DNA of 64,000 bases from JAGLQA01 sp023135565 (GCA_030639305.1 DAOWCY010000001.1:65832-129831), one strand, 5' to 3'. Shown: positions 33,919 through 42,774, counted from the stretch's first letter. The notes: generated by a model not told the origin, from the sequence alone. Numbers and translations are program-made.

Positions 33919-33935
33919 AAAAGGGGACAGGCCGG
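33919..33935 (+). repeat. AAAAGGGGAC motif repeat, copy 4
   Basis: AAAAGGGGACAGGCCGG preceded by an A/G-rich tract (33901-33918). As at 21108, it lies a few tens of bases after a six-unit 21-bp array. Confidence 0.7.
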
Positions 33936-34013
33936 AAGTCTTCCATATTTAGATGATTTTACGCTTAAAATTGAGATTCTTTATCAATCACAGCGTTAAT
34001 GTTTTTTCATGTG

Positions 34014-34388
34014 TTACGTCTTTGTGAGAAGGATTTTTCCCTTCACAAAAGAGAGAAAAGCACTTAGTCCTTTTCCCGGTTCGTCATCTAAATTGCTCTC
34101 CACTACAGTCTCTTCATCACCAATATGAAAGTGTTTCGGGAATGTCGGGACAGCCTTCCATTTTCTATGTTGGGCGTTGTCATGACGGTATATCGAGCCA
34201 TCGACATGCCCTCTTTCCCAATGATAGCTGAACCGCCCTTCTAATTTTAACGAAAACCATAAATCTATAAAACTGCCATCTATCAATATAATTCTTAATT
34301 CATTAATATCTTTCATAATAACATCACTAACAATCTCATAAAATTCGATTTCTGCTATTTCTTTTAACCGGGGTAAATCAACTATCAC
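34014..34388 (-). CDS. DUF6516-family toxin-like protein
   Basis: 124 residues; FSYHWERGHVDGSIYRHDNA followed by KWKAVPTFPKHFHIG gives the His-rich pattern of DUF6516, a group of small proteins found in two-gene toxin-antitoxin-like units. It overlaps the upstream helical partner by 4 bases. The conserved His residues suggest a nuclease-like active site, which is inference. Confidence 0.7.
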   Translation of the reverse strand: MIVDLPRLKEIAEIEFYEIVSDVIMKDINELRIILIDGSFIDLWFSLKLEGRFSYHWERGHVDGSIYRHDNAQHRKWKAVPTFPKHFHIGDEETVVESNLDDEPGKGLSAFLSFVKGKILLTKT

Positions 34389-34675
34389 TTGAGTTCCGCC
34401 AATGCCTTTTCCAATTCCTCTTTCTTATACTCTAAATGATCAAGCTGCTGAAATTCCTTCCAGGAGTCCTTTTCCTCGATCTCCCCACTCTTATATTTTT
34501 CCTCGAAAGCTTCAATCGAAGAAACTCCATATTTTCCCCTAATTTTATAAATCTCGATCTTTAATTCCCTGATTTTTTTCTCCAAAAAATATCTCAGACT
34601 GTCCCGGATAATATTTTCCCTGGAAATATTTAATGTCTTAGCGGCGGTGTCAAAATATCTCATTTCCAGGTTCAT
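34385..34675 (-). CDS. Helical antitoxin-like partner of the DUF6516 protein
   Basis: 96 residues, highly charged and helical, starting MNLEMRYFDTAAKTLNISRE. The N-terminal part resembles ribbon-helix-helix or CopG-like antitoxin starts; the second half (KYGVSSIEAFEEKYKSGEIE) recurs in antitoxins of DUF6516 units. First gene of the pair; GGAGG precedes the ATG. Confidence 0.65.
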   Translation of the reverse strand: MNLEMRYFDTAAKTLNISRENIIRDSLRYFLEKKIRELKIEIYKIRGKYGVSSIEAFEEKYKSGEIEEKDSWKEFQQLDHLEYKKEELEKALAELK

Positions 34676-34815
34676 TTGTATACCTCCTGCTATACCTGTA
34701 AATTATGCCATACTCTATTATAGTTGAATTATTGAATTTTATCAACAAGAAACAAATATTTTTCCCAAGATGAGAAATTAGCCTGTCTCTTAAAATTTCC
34801 CAAAATTTCATCCTC

Positions 34816-34844
34816 TTGATTCTACGGATAAACAATGATATAAT
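34816..34844 (+). promoter_or_regulatory. Promoter of the Phd-like antitoxin gene
   Basis: TTGATT (34816-34821), 17-base spacer, TATAAT (34839-34844). AGGAGG at 34858-34863 gives a strong ribosome-binding site for ATG 34872. Confidence 0.75.
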
Positions 34845-34871
34845 TATACGGAAAATAAGGAGGAATAAAAA

Positions 34872-35165
34872 ATGATTTCTTATTCGCGAGAAGAAATTTT
34901 TTCCGCCACTCATGCCTCGAAAAAGTTCGGAGAGATTCTAAAAAAATTCAAAGATAGTACCCTGTCACGGGCTGCCGTATCTAAAAATAATATGATCGAA
35001 GCCATCATCCTGCCTGTCGAAGAGTATGAAAGAATTCAGGAATTAGCTGAACGGATCGAGATGAAAGAAATAGCCGAAATTATTCGTGAGCGGAAAGACT
35101 CTAAGAAGAGGTACTCTTTAGAAAAGGTATCGAGAGAGAGTGGGATCGATTATAAAAAAATATAA
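34872..35165 (+). CDS. Phd/YefM-family antitoxin
   Basis: 97 residues beginning MISYSREEIFSATHASKKFG with RAAVSKNNMIEAIILPVEEY, the Phd/YefM pattern. Such antitoxins bind DNA through the N-terminus and the toxin through the C-terminus. The toxin reading frame that follows is truncated to 27 codons, so this may be an orphan antitoxin. Confidence 0.8.
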   Translation: MISYSREEIFSATHASKKFGEILKKFKDSTLSRAAVSKNNMIEAIILPVEEYERIQELAERIEMKEIAEIIRERKDSKKRYSLEKVSRESGIDYKKI

Positions 35166-35223
35166 TGTCGAATTAATCGAGGAAGCCCGGGAAGCTTTCA
35201 AAAGAATAAAAAAAAGTCATTAA
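35140..35223 (+). pseudogene. Truncated ParE/RelE-type toxin
   Basis: Overlapping the antitoxin end in another frame, a GTG (35140) or later start reads KKYNVELIEEAREAFKRIKK and stops at TAA 35221. This is the first beta strand and helix of ParE/RelE toxins (usually 90-100 residues); the catalytic C-terminal part is missing. Confidence 0.6.
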
Positions 35224-35314
35224 AAAATGTGACAAAATGTAGGTAGATACAAATAACTATCGGGCTTTCCTGTCTCGAAAATCAGTCCCTTATTAGGGTG
35301 CCTGCGCCGTGGGC

Positions 35315-36133
35315 TTAGGCCTGGGGCAGAGAGACAGTGTAAAATGTAGCAGTAGTCACCTTGCCGATCTTCTTGTTTAAAAAAATCTCCCCTACTCTCT
35401 TAAACCGGTCCGGGAAATCAGTTACATAAAATTCATCTTCCCCGCCATCCTGCGCGCCGCTCAACCAACCGAGACTCTTCAAAATAGAACGCACCTTCAC
35501 AGCAGTAGTAACCGCGGAATCGACCAATTCGATCCCCGGGCCCATCACCTCGGCTATCACCCCTTTTAAAACAGGATAATGAGTGCAGCCCAAAACTAAG
35601 GTGTCGATTCCCTGCTCTTTTAAAGGCAGCAAATACTCTTCAACTACCAGTTTGGTAACTTTATGATCGATCCAACCCTCTTCCACCAGCGGCACAAATA
35701 AAGGACAATCCCTGGAAATAACTTTGACGCCGGGTTTCTTTTCAACGATGGTTTTTTCATAAGCGCCCGATTTTATGGTGGCGGACGTGCCGATAACGCC
35801 TATCTTCGACTTGCTGTGCTTGACCGCCGCTTCGGCCCCGGGTTCGATAACTCCCAAAACCGGTATGTCGAACTTGTCCTGCAAATATGGCACGGCATAA
35901 GAAGAAGACGAATTACAGGCTACGACGATGATCTTTACATTCTTGGTAAGCAAAAATAACGCGTTGCCGTCGGAAAATTTTATGATGGTTTCAGCAGACT
36001 TCGATCCATAAGGCAGGCGGGCGGTGTCACCGAGATATATCACTTTCTCGGCGGGCAATTGTTCTTTTAACGCTTTGTATACGGTCAAACCGCCGATACC
36101 TGAATCAAATACGCCTATGGCTTTATTTTTCAT
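35315..36133 (-). CDS. murI: Glutamate racemase
   Basis: 272 residues; GVFDSGIGGLTVYKAL, LGDTARLPYGSKS, VVACNSSSSYAVPYL with the first catalytic Cys, VIEPG, and LVLGCTHYPVLKG with the second Cys. It converts L- to D-glutamate for peptidoglycan. NSSSS replaces the more common NTASA after the Cys, a mild variation. Stands alone, flanked by toxin-antitoxin modules. Confidence 0.94.
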   Translation of the reverse strand: MKNKAIGVFDSGIGGLTVYKALKEQLPAEKVIYLGDTARLPYGSKSAETIIKFSDGNALFLLTKNVKIIVVACNSSSSYAVPYLQDKFDIPVLGVIEPGAEAAVKHSKSKIGVIGTSATIKSGAYEKTIVEKKPGVKVISRDCPLFVPLVEEGWIDHKVTKLVVEEYLLPLKEQGIDTLVLGCTHYPVLKGVIAEVMGPGIELVDSAVTTAVKVRSILKSLGWLSGAQDGGEDEFYVTDFPDRFKRVGEIFLNKKIGKVTTATFYTVSLPQA

Positions 36134-36189
36134 TTCAAATTCCTTTTTATTAATACAAGGCTCTCTTTTATATCATATATTTCTTATTT

Positions 36190-36279
36190 TTTCAAACTCG
36201 ATTTCCCGGCTTTTGGTGTACTGCCGCGCAGCGGCTTATAGGGTGCACCCGCCGGGTGCTTTCAAACTCGATTTCCCGG
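36190..36279. repeat. GC-box cassette between 20-bp direct repeats
   Basis: TTTCAAACTCGATTTCCCGG occurs at 36190-36209 and again at 36260-36279. Between them is a 50-bp segment with CTGCCGCGCAGCGGCTTATA and GGGTGCACCCGCCGGGTGC, blocks of the dispersed GC-box family. The direct repeats look like a target duplication made on insertion. Confidence 0.75.
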
Positions 36280-36290
36280 TCTTTTTTAAT

Positions 36291-36725
36291 TCAAAAAAAA
36301 TCCTTCTTCTTCAATTCTTCTAAGGCTGAATTCTGACGCAAATCATAAGTTAAAAATTTAGCCGGGCTGTCTAAATAACTTTTAAAAAAGCCCAATTGAA
36401 GAACATCGAGGGATCTAACGAATATTCCCTGACCGAGAATGCGAAAAATTTCCTTTGCATTGTCAGTCACAGGAGAGTCGAACATTAACAATTCAAATCT
36501 ATTTGATAGGTCGGTTTCAAATCTTTTCAATATCTTTTCAAGGTCTGCGTTATCGATATACTTTTCCCGGAATTTTCTATAAACAACCGAATAATACTCA
36601 ACTATAGACAATTCAGAAATGTAGACTTTATTAGCCGGGGAATTGAAAATGTTAAAAACGCTTTCACTCCTATCTTCTCGATGATAAACTTTAACCAGGG
36701 CAGATGTATCAAAAAAATAATTCAA
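36291..36725 (-). CDS. vapC: VapC-type PIN-domain toxin
   Basis: 144 residues; FFDTSALVKVYHRED with the first catalytic Asp, SELSIVEYYSVV with the conserved Glu, RSLDVLQLGFF, and the C-terminal LTYDLRQNSALEEL. Typical PIN RNase of VapC systems. Overlaps the antitoxin gene by 4 bases. Confidence 0.87.
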   Translation of the reverse strand: MNYFFDTSALVKVYHREDRSESVFNIFNSPANKVYISELSIVEYYSVVYRKFREKYIDNADLEKILKRFETDLSNRFELLMFDSPVTDNAKEIFRILGQGIFVRSLDVLQLGFFKSYLDSPAKFLTYDLRQNSALEELKKKDFF

Positions 36726-36928
36726 AGACGTTCCTCTCGCATCTCCTCAACTGCTTCGCTCCAACTTCCGCCGGTTTTAGAGGTTATCTGCCATATCTCT
36801 TCTAACGATATTTCTTCTTTCGGCGTTATTTTTTCTCTTTTGAATGATTTGATGATCCTGTAGACCGATTTTAATTGGTCACGATTCAAACCCTCTAATT
36901 CTTCAGTAATCACAGCCGAAAGATTCAT
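36722..36928 (-). CDS. VapB-like antitoxin
   Basis: 68 residues, MNLSAVITEELEGLNRDQLK, helical and charged, with the C-terminal SWSEAVEEMREERL typical for antitoxins that tuck into a PIN active site. ATGA overlap with vapC. No recognised DNA-binding family; assignment rests mainly on context. Confidence 0.7.
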   Translation of the reverse strand: MNLSAVITEELEGLNRDQLKSVYRIIKSFKREKITPKEEISLEEIWQITSKTGGSWSEAVEEMREERL

Positions 36929-37013
36929 TTTTTCCTCTTCATTAATATACTATAAATTACCCTTTGTTGTCAACAATTTTGTGAAATCTGTGCCACTGAT
37001 CAGTGAAGACCTT

Positions 37014-37121
37014 GCCTCCGGCGGGGGTGCGGCGCACCCAACCCATAAGCCGCAGTGGCAGCGTGTGAGCGCTTTTGATTTTCTCAACAAAAGTTTGGCC
37101 CCCGGCAGGGCCGCCGGAGGC
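37014..37121. repeat. Short hybrid of palindromic arm and GC-box
   Basis: Starts GCCTCCGGCGGGGG, contains GGTGCGGCGCACC, CATAAGCCGCAGTGGCAGCG, GAGCGCTTTTGATTTT and ends with GGGCCGCCGGAGGC. Lies after the kinase gene stop (37136, minus). Confidence 0.75.
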
Positions 37122-37135
37122 AAGACCCTGCACCC

Positions 37136-39517
37136 TTACAAATTGCCGTAGGTGGCGACTAAATACTCATGAACCTGCTTCGTCTCTTGCAGCAGCTCAT
37201 CAAAACAAGACTCACCCGACAAATTTTTCAAAAAATTGTCGTTCACCATATAACTGTATATGAAATCATACTTTTCCTTTTTCAACTTTTCTATAACCCG
37301 GCAGGCTTCCGCTTTCATCCCCAGCAGGGCATAAATCTTGAGGCCGTCAAAATCCTCTTTGCCGTAGATAGCAAGAGCTTCTTCCCCTTTGCCTTTCGCA
37401 GCAAGTAACAGGGCTTTAATAAACAGCGTTTTAGGATTCCCGGGAGCATATTGCTCTAATTTGGCTAACAGCCCCGCGGCTGCTTCGTATTTTTTCATGC
37501 GCACTAAGAGCTCGGCATAAGGATGAGCAAAGATAACCGCCTCCGGCGAAATTTCAAACATCCTGCCGTATCGAACAGCCGCTTTTTCATACTCTCCTAA
37601 ATAGATGTAACACATGGCCAACTCATTGATTGCCGCAGTATAAAAAGGATCGATCTCTAAAGATCTTAAATAAAACTTAATACCCTGCTCACAAAGCCCG
37701 GTAAAAAGATAAAAATCACCCACTATGTAAATGATTTCCGATACATTGGGGTTGATCTCTAAGGCGGTTTTAAAATGCCGGTGGGCTTTTTCTAAGCTGC
37801 CTTTGATGAAATAAACATAGGCCATGGCCGTGTTGGTCTCCGCGGATCGAGGGTCTAAGCGGTAGGCTTTTTCGCCGCTCGTCAACACCATGGCGCGGTC
37901 GTTTTTGTCATGGGAGTAGTAAAGATAACGGTGCTCGTAAGCCCAAACAAATCCGGCATAAGCTAAAGCATAATCGGGATCGATTGCGATGGCCTTCTCA
38001 AACATCTTCACCCCGGCTTCGAAATCCCTATCCTGGCCGCTGAGCATGTATTTACTGCTGATAAAATACTTCCCTTTCAGGTAACATTCATAAGCTTCCA
38101 CATTCTTCTGCCGCCTTTTTTTCATGGCATCGATTTCACCGGGCGCAAGCTTTACATGCAGGGCCTCCGCAATGGCTTGCGATACTTCATCCTGCATATC
38201 GAATATGCTTTCTAATTTCCTGTCGAAGGTGTCGGTCCAGAGATAAGATTCATCATCCAGGTCGATCAATTTGGCATTCACCCTGATGCGCTCCTCCTCT
38301 TTGCGGATACTTCCTTCAAGTACAGTCGCCACCCCGAGCTCTGCGCCGATTTCGCTCAAGGGTTTCCTGGTTTGTTTATAGCGCATGACTGAGGTGCGGG
38401 AGATGACTTTTAACTCCCTGATATGGGAGAGCTTGGTGATAATATCATCAACCATGCCGTCACAAAAATACTCCTGGTCTTTATTGGGACTGAGGTCGGT
38501 GAAAGGAAGCACGGCAACGGAATTCACCCACCTACCGGCGGGTTTTCCTTTTTCACCGGGCTGTCCGTTGAATATGATATAGGCGCCAACCGTCAAAATC
38601 AAAACCGCTAAAACAATCCCGGCTGTGAGCAGTAAAGAAGGACGGCGGCGGTATTTGGTGATACCGCTCAGTTCTTTCCTGGTTAGCCCTATCCCGGTAT
38701 CCGATTCTCTTTTTACTGCGCGCAGGTCGGCGATTAGGGCGGCGCTGTTCTGATACCGTTTATCGCGCTCTTTAGTCAACAATCTATCTATTACTTGTGC
38801 CAATTCCATAGGGATATCGGCATTATGTGAACGAATGGGGGGATAATCCTTACCGGCTATGGCATAAAGCATGGAGTGGATATTATCACCGCTGAAAGGT
38901 AGTTCGCCGCTGAGCATTTCATACAAAATGACGCCTAAAGACCAGAGATCGGACCTGGGGTCCACCTCCTCTCCCTGCACTTGTTCAGGAGAGATGTAGG
39001 CTGCCGTACCCATGGTCGAACCTGTCCTGGTAAGCCGGGACTGCCCTTTTAGTTTGGCCAGCCCGAAATCCAGTATCTTTACCCTGCCTTCCTCTTCGAT
39101 AATTATGTTCTGCGGTTTAACGTCACGGTGAATAATCCCCTGGCTGTGAGCTTTGCCTAAACCCGCGGCGATTTGTATCGTTAGGTCTATGGCTTCCGCG
39201 GCCGGTACGGGTCCTTTATCCATCTTCAGGTGCAATGTTTCGCCCCGGTAATAGGCCATGGCAATAAACAACCGCCGGTCTTCGGTTTCATCGATCTCAT
39301 GGATATTGCAAATGTTGGGGTGTTCTAAGGCTGCTGCTGCTTGTGCTTCCCGTTTTAAGCGTTCTTTCGCTTCCGGGTTGCTTACCAGGTCCGGGGGTAA
39401 AAACTTAAGGGCAACGGTTCTTTTGAGTTTGGTATCTTCAGCTTTGTAAACAATACCCATGCCGCCCTCGCCCAATTTTTCGATAATCCTGTAATGGGAT
39501 ATAATTTTGCCTTTCAC
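37136..39517 (-). CDS. Membrane Ser/Thr protein kinase with TolB-like and TPR domains
   Basis: 793 residues. The Hanks-type kinase domain (about 1-270) has LGEGGMGIVYKAED, VALKFLPP (Lys), HRDVKPQNI near 130, DFGLAK near 151 and an activation segment TRTGSTMGTAAYISPEQ. A membrane segment lies near 300-320 (LLLTAGIVLAVLILTVGAY). Outside, a CyaB/TolB-like module (SVAVLPFTDLSPNKDQEYF; VLEGSIRKEEERIRVNAKLI) and about eight TPR helices follow. This layout is frequent in Acidobacteriota and Aminicenantes. It should sense or bind envelope partners and phosphorylate cytoplasmic targets. Confidence 0.92.
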   Translation of the reverse strand: MKGKIISHYRIIEKLGEGGMGIVYKAEDTKLKRTVALKFLPPDLVSNPEAKERLKREAQAAAALEHPNICNIHEIDETEDRRLFIAMAYYRGETLHLKMDKGPVPAAEAIDLTIQIAAGLGKAHSQGIIHRDVKPQNIIIEEEGRVKILDFGLAKLKGQSRLTRTGSTMGTAAYISPEQVQGEEVDPRSDLWSLGVILYEMLSGELPFSGDNIHSMLYAIAGKDYPPIRSHNADIPMELAQVIDRLLTKERDKRYQNSAALIADLRAVKRESDTGIGLTRKELSGITKYRRRPSLLLTAGIVLAVLILTVGAYIIFNGQPGEKGKPAGRWVNSVAVLPFTDLSPNKDQEYFCDGMVDDIITKLSHIRELKVISRTSVMRYKQTRKPLSEIGAELGVATVLEGSIRKEEERIRVNAKLIDLDDESYLWTDTFDRKLESIFDMQDEVSQAIAEALHVKLAPGEIDAMKKRRQKNVEAYECYLKGKYFISSKYMLSGQDRDFEAGVKMFEKAIAIDPDYALAYAGFVWAYEHRYLYYSHDKNDRAMVLTSGEKAYRLDPRSAETNTAMAYVYFIKGSLEKAHRHFKTALEINPNVSEIIYIVGDFYLFTGLCEQGIKFYLRSLEIDPFYTAAINELAMCYIYLGEYEKAAVRYGRMFEISPEAVIFAHPYAELLVRMKKYEAAAGLLAKLEQYAPGNPKTLFIKALLLAAKGKGEEALAIYGKEDFDGLKIYALLGMKAEACRVIEKLKKEKYDFIYSYMVNDNFLKNLSGESCFDELLQETKQVHEYLVATYGNL

Positions 39518-39679
39518 TATTTTTCTCCCTTATGAGCCGTGAAAAAGTCCCTTCGGAGGCATCTTAATAAAAAAGAGATTTCTTCCGCGCTTAAAGTTCT
39601 CGATTTCTCTAAATGATTTATAGTAATACCTGTTTTAACCATTTGTTTATTTTAGGGGAAATTAGTTCTTATGTCAAGT

Positions 39680-39708
39680 TTGATAATTCTAAATACTTAT
39701 GATATTAT
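39680..39708 (+). promoter_or_regulatory. Promoter of the glycosyltransferase gene
   Basis: TTGATA (39680-39685), 17-base spacer, TATTAT (39703-39708). The start point near 39715 leaves a leader of roughly 87 bases that contains a GTA-loop hairpin unit. The rest of 39518-39679 shows no feature. Confidence 0.65.
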
Positions 39709-39745
39709 CTTGTAAAAGTTTGCTGAAAAAACATGTTTCTTAATA

Positions 39746-39760
39746 CCGCACTGTAAGTGC
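39746..39760 (+). promoter_or_regulatory. 15-bp GTA-loop hairpin unit in the glycosyltransferase leader
   Basis: CCGCACTGTAAGTGC, identical in reverse complement to the middle unit of 26323-26367. In sense orientation 41 bases before ATG 39802. A CAAGCTTGAAAAAAAAGCC tail follows, as near the transketolase leader. Confidence 0.7.
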
Positions 39761-39801
39761 CTGGACCAAGCTTGAAAAAAAAGCCGCCGCAGGAGTAAAA
39801 A

Positions 39802-41166
39802 ATGAGTAAAATACTATTTTTATCGCAGCCCGCATTAGGGCATGTAAATCCCCTGCTAAACATAGCGCTGCAATTAAAGGAAGAAGGGCATGATGTGCGC
39901 TTCCTCATCCCCGGGGTAAAAAACTACGACACGAAAATTAAAATACTTCAAAACCTGACCGCTGCTCCCGAACATGTGGAAAACGCCGGTATCCGGGCGG
40001 ATGTGGTCAAACCCCACATCAAACTGCTGCTCAAAGCGCCTTTGATCCCCCTTACCAAAGGTTTAAAAGAGATGCATTTCGTGGCCGGTGTGTTCAGCGA
40101 CGGCTTGCCCTATTATACGAAAAAACTGCTCGACTATTTCCAGGAATGGCAGCCCGATGCGATTGTTCACGAATATCTTTTTTTCGCGGCCAACATCGCC
40201 GCGGACCTGGAAAAAATCCCCTATGTCTGCGTTTATCACACCGGTCTACCCTTCTATGGTCCGCAAGTGCCCCCCTTCGCCAGCGGATTGGAAATAACCG
40301 CCGAAACCTCACCGGAAAAAGAAAAACTAATCGCCCAAGAAAAAAAATTCCTGCCCAAAGTCGACGCTAAAATAAACGCGGCCCGGGCACATTTCGGTCT
40401 CGAACCCCTGGCTTCCAACATCCTGCGGCGGCCTTATTCGTCCTGGTTAAACCTTGTGCTCAGCCACGAAAAGATCGAAGCCGAACGGTCGCAATTAGGT
40501 GAGAACACCCTTTATATAGGCCCCAGTTTTTCAAAAAGAAAGGACATCGAAGCAGGTGATTTTCCTTTCGATAAATTAGACAAAACAAAGTACAAAGTGT
40601 ATGTGTCCTTAGGGACTATTTTTAATAACAAACCGCAGATATTCCGCAAGATCATGAATGCCTTAGACAATGACGTCTACCAGGTGATTATCAGCGGCGG
40701 CGGCGCATTTAAAACGCTGCAAAAAGGGAAGGTGCCGGCAAACTGCCTGCTTTTCGAGAGTGTGCCCCAGGTAGACTTGCTGCCTGAGATCGATCTTTTT
40801 ATCACCCACGGCGGCAATAACAGCACCAATGAAGCGCTGACAGCCGGAAAACCGCTGGTGGTGCTGCCCGTGGGCGGCGAGCAGAACGACAACAGGCAGA
40901 AAATCGAACACATCCAGGCCGGTTTAGGGTTCGATATCGACGACTTCGACAAAGAAGATATTGCCGAAAATATAGAAGCCATCAGGGAGAACAAGATTTT
41001 TTCCGATACCGCTGCCCGGGCCCAAAAATACTTTGCCGAGACCGATGCTCCCCTCACATCGGCCCGGTTGATCTGTTGGCTCATCGAGAACAAAAAGCCT
41101 TTTCAGCGCAAGAAGAGTCTCCCTTATACCATAACCAAACATAATTTCAACGAGTATTTGCGCTAA
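39802..41166 (+). CDS. GT1-family (MGT/UGT-type) glycosyltransferase
   Basis: 454 residues; N-terminal ILFLSQPALGHVNPLLNIA acceptor domain and the C-terminal donor-sugar motif ITHGGNNSTNEALTAGKPLV with PVGGEQNDN. UGT/MGT enzymes add a sugar from a UDP- or dTDP-sugar to small lipophilic acceptors. Acceptor unknown. AGGAG at 39791-39795 fixes the start. Monocistronic with its own promoter and leader. Confidence 0.87.
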   Translation: MSKILFLSQPALGHVNPLLNIALQLKEEGHDVRFLIPGVKNYDTKIKILQNLTAAPEHVENAGIRADVVKPHIKLLLKAPLIPLTKGLKEMHFVAGVFSDGLPYYTKKLLDYFQEWQPDAIVHEYLFFAANIAADLEKIPYVCVYHTGLPFYGPQVPPFASGLEITAETSPEKEKLIAQEKKFLPKVDAKINAARAHFGLEPLASNILRRPYSSWLNLVLSHEKIEAERSQLGENTLYIGPSFSKRKDIEAGDFPFDKLDKTKYKVYVSLGTIFNNKPQIFRKIMNALDNDVYQVIISGGGAFKTLQKGKVPANCLLFESVPQVDLLPEIDLFITHGGNNSTNEALTAGKPLVVLPVGGEQNDNRQKIEHIQAGLGFDIDDFDKEDIAENIEAIRENKIFSDTAARAQKYFAETDAPLTSARLICWLIENKKPFQRKKSLPYTITKHNFNEYLR

Positions 41167-41376
41167 AGCCGCCTTTCAGCAGCGTTCAGCGTTCAGCATC
41201 CGGGTTTCGGCAGTGGGGCATTCGCGAACTCTACCGGGCTGATTCCGCCGTCTAATATGTTCCCGGTTTTAAATTTCAAAAACTCGATTGCTGCTGTGCC
41301 CGGGGGAAAAATTGATCATGTATTTCGTAGAATCTTTAACAAAATTAGAATTACGGCATTTAACCTGCAAAAATGA

Positions 41377-41405
41377 TTGACTTATGTTCCCGGATTTATT
41401 ATACT
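41377..41405 (+). promoter_or_regulatory. Promoter of the cDPG-synthetase-like gene
   Basis: TTGACT (41377-41382), 17-base spacer, TATACT (41400-41405). A start near 41412 gives a leader of about 43 bases. This also shows that the long ORF beginning at 41377 overlaps the promoter and that the real start is downstream. Confidence 0.75.
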
Positions 41406-41454
41406 AAGGCTTGAAGAAAAATCTAAATTAGTATTGCTAAAACAGGAGGTAGAA

Positions 41455-42774
41455 ATGCGCAATGCGATAATAATGGGCGCTGCTGGCCGTGATTTTCATA
41501 ATTTCAACACGTTTTTTAGAAACAAAAAGGAGATCAAAGTAGTAGCCTTTACTGCGGCACAAATTCCCGACATAGAGGGAAGAAAGTATCCCAAAGAACT
41601 GGCTGGAGAGTTTTATCCCGAAGGTATCGATATTTACCCGGAAACAGAACTCCTGGAATTGATCGAAAAATTCGACGTCCAGGATGTCTATTTTTCTTAC
41701 AGTGACGTGCCTTACGAGCACTTGATGAATAAGTCCGCGGACGTCAACAAAGCCGGGGCAAACTTTATCCTCTTAGGACCTAAAGAGACAATGGTAGAAA
41801 GCACAAAACCGGTTATTTCGGTATGTGCGGTCAGGACCGGCTGCGGCAAAAGCCAGACCACCAGGAAGGTAAGTACTATCTTAAGGGACATGGGTTATAA
41901 AGTTGCCGCCATCAGGCATCCCATGCCTTACGGCGACCTGGTCAAGCAGCGGGTACAAAAATTTGAAACTGTAGCAGATTTAAAGAAACACGAATGCACC
42001 ATCGAAGAGATGGAGGAGTATGAACCTCATATCGAGAATGGCGTCATCGTATTTGCCGGAGTCGATTATGAAGCTATATTAAGAGAAGCGGAAAAAGTTG
42101 CCGATATTATCCTCTGGGATGGCGGCAATAATGATTTCTCTTTTTATAAATCCGACTTAGAAATCGTGGTGGCCGACCCGCACCGGCCCGGGCATGAATT
42201 AAGTTACTATCCCGGGGAAGTCAATTTTAAGCGAGCCGATGTCATCGTCATCAACAAAATCGACACGGCCGACTTAGATAATATCCTGGAAGTAAGAGAC
42301 AATATCATCGCGGTTAACCCGGAGGCAGTGGTTGTAGATGCTGCTTCTCCTCTTTATGTAAAAGATGGCCACCGGATCAGGGGTAAAAAAGTTCTCGTGG
42401 TAGAAGACGGCCCCACCCTGACCCACGGCGAGATGAAATACGGCGCCGGGATAATGGCGGCCATGAAGTACGGCGCGGCTGAGTTAGTCGACCCCAGGCC
42501 CTATGCAGTGGGAACCATTGCCGAAACCTTCGAGAAATATCCCGAAATCGGCATTCTACTGCCGGCAATGGGTTACGGCGCTCAGCAGATGAAAGACCTG
42601 GAAGCCACCATCAATAAAGTCGAAGCCGACTTAGTAGTGATCGGCACCCCCATCGACTTAGGCCGGATCGTTAATTTTAAGAAACCCACGGTTCGCGTCA
42701 CTTATGAATTAGAGGAGATCGGTACTCCCACCCTGAGCGATGTGCTGCAGAATCATCCGAAATTAAAAAAATAA
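41455..42774 (+). CDS. Cyclic 2,3-diphosphoglycerate synthetase-like GTPase
   Basis: 439 residues from ATG 41455, fixed by AGGAGGT at 41444-41450 and by the promoter. N-terminal Rossmann-like part (MRNAIIMGAAGRDFHNFNTF), then a P-loop (VRTGCGKSQTTRKVSTIL), DGGNNDFSF, and VINKIDTADLDN as a G4-like motif. The whole is the bacterial branch of the cyclic 2,3-DPG synthetase family. In anaerobes this branch is commonly next to carbamate kinase and purine-catabolism genes, and its true reaction there is not settled. Carbamate kinase is the next gene, which fits. Confidence 0.85.
   Translation: MRNAIIMGAAGRDFHNFNTFFRNKKEIKVVAFTAAQIPDIEGRKYPKELAGEFYPEGIDIYPETELLELIEKFDVQDVYFSYSDVPYEHLMNKSADVNKAGANFILLGPKETMVESTKPVISVCAVRTGCGKSQTTRKVSTILRDMGYKVAAIRHPMPYGDLVKQRVQKFETVADLKKHECTIEEMEEYEPHIENGVIVFAGVDYEAILREAEKVADIILWDGGNNDFSFYKSDLEIVVADPHRPGHELSYYPGEVNFKRADVIVINKIDTADLDNILEVRDNIIAVNPEAVVVDAASPLYVKDGHRIRGKKVLVVEDGPTLTHGEMKYGAGIMAAMKYGAAELVDPRPYAVGTIAETFEKYPEIGILLPAMGYGAQQMKDLEATINKVEADLVVIGTPIDLGRIVNFKKPTVRVTYELEEIGTPTLSDVLQNHPKLKK

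Noticed and set aside
33691..33956. Several 60-76 residue ORFs on both strands with 7-residue repeats
   Set aside because: All frames over a 21-bp tandem array stay open together; no initiation signals.
41377..41454. Upstream TTG start for the cDPG-synthetase-like protein
   Set aside because: Those bases form the -35/-10 promoter; ATG 41455 has a perfect ribosome-binding site.
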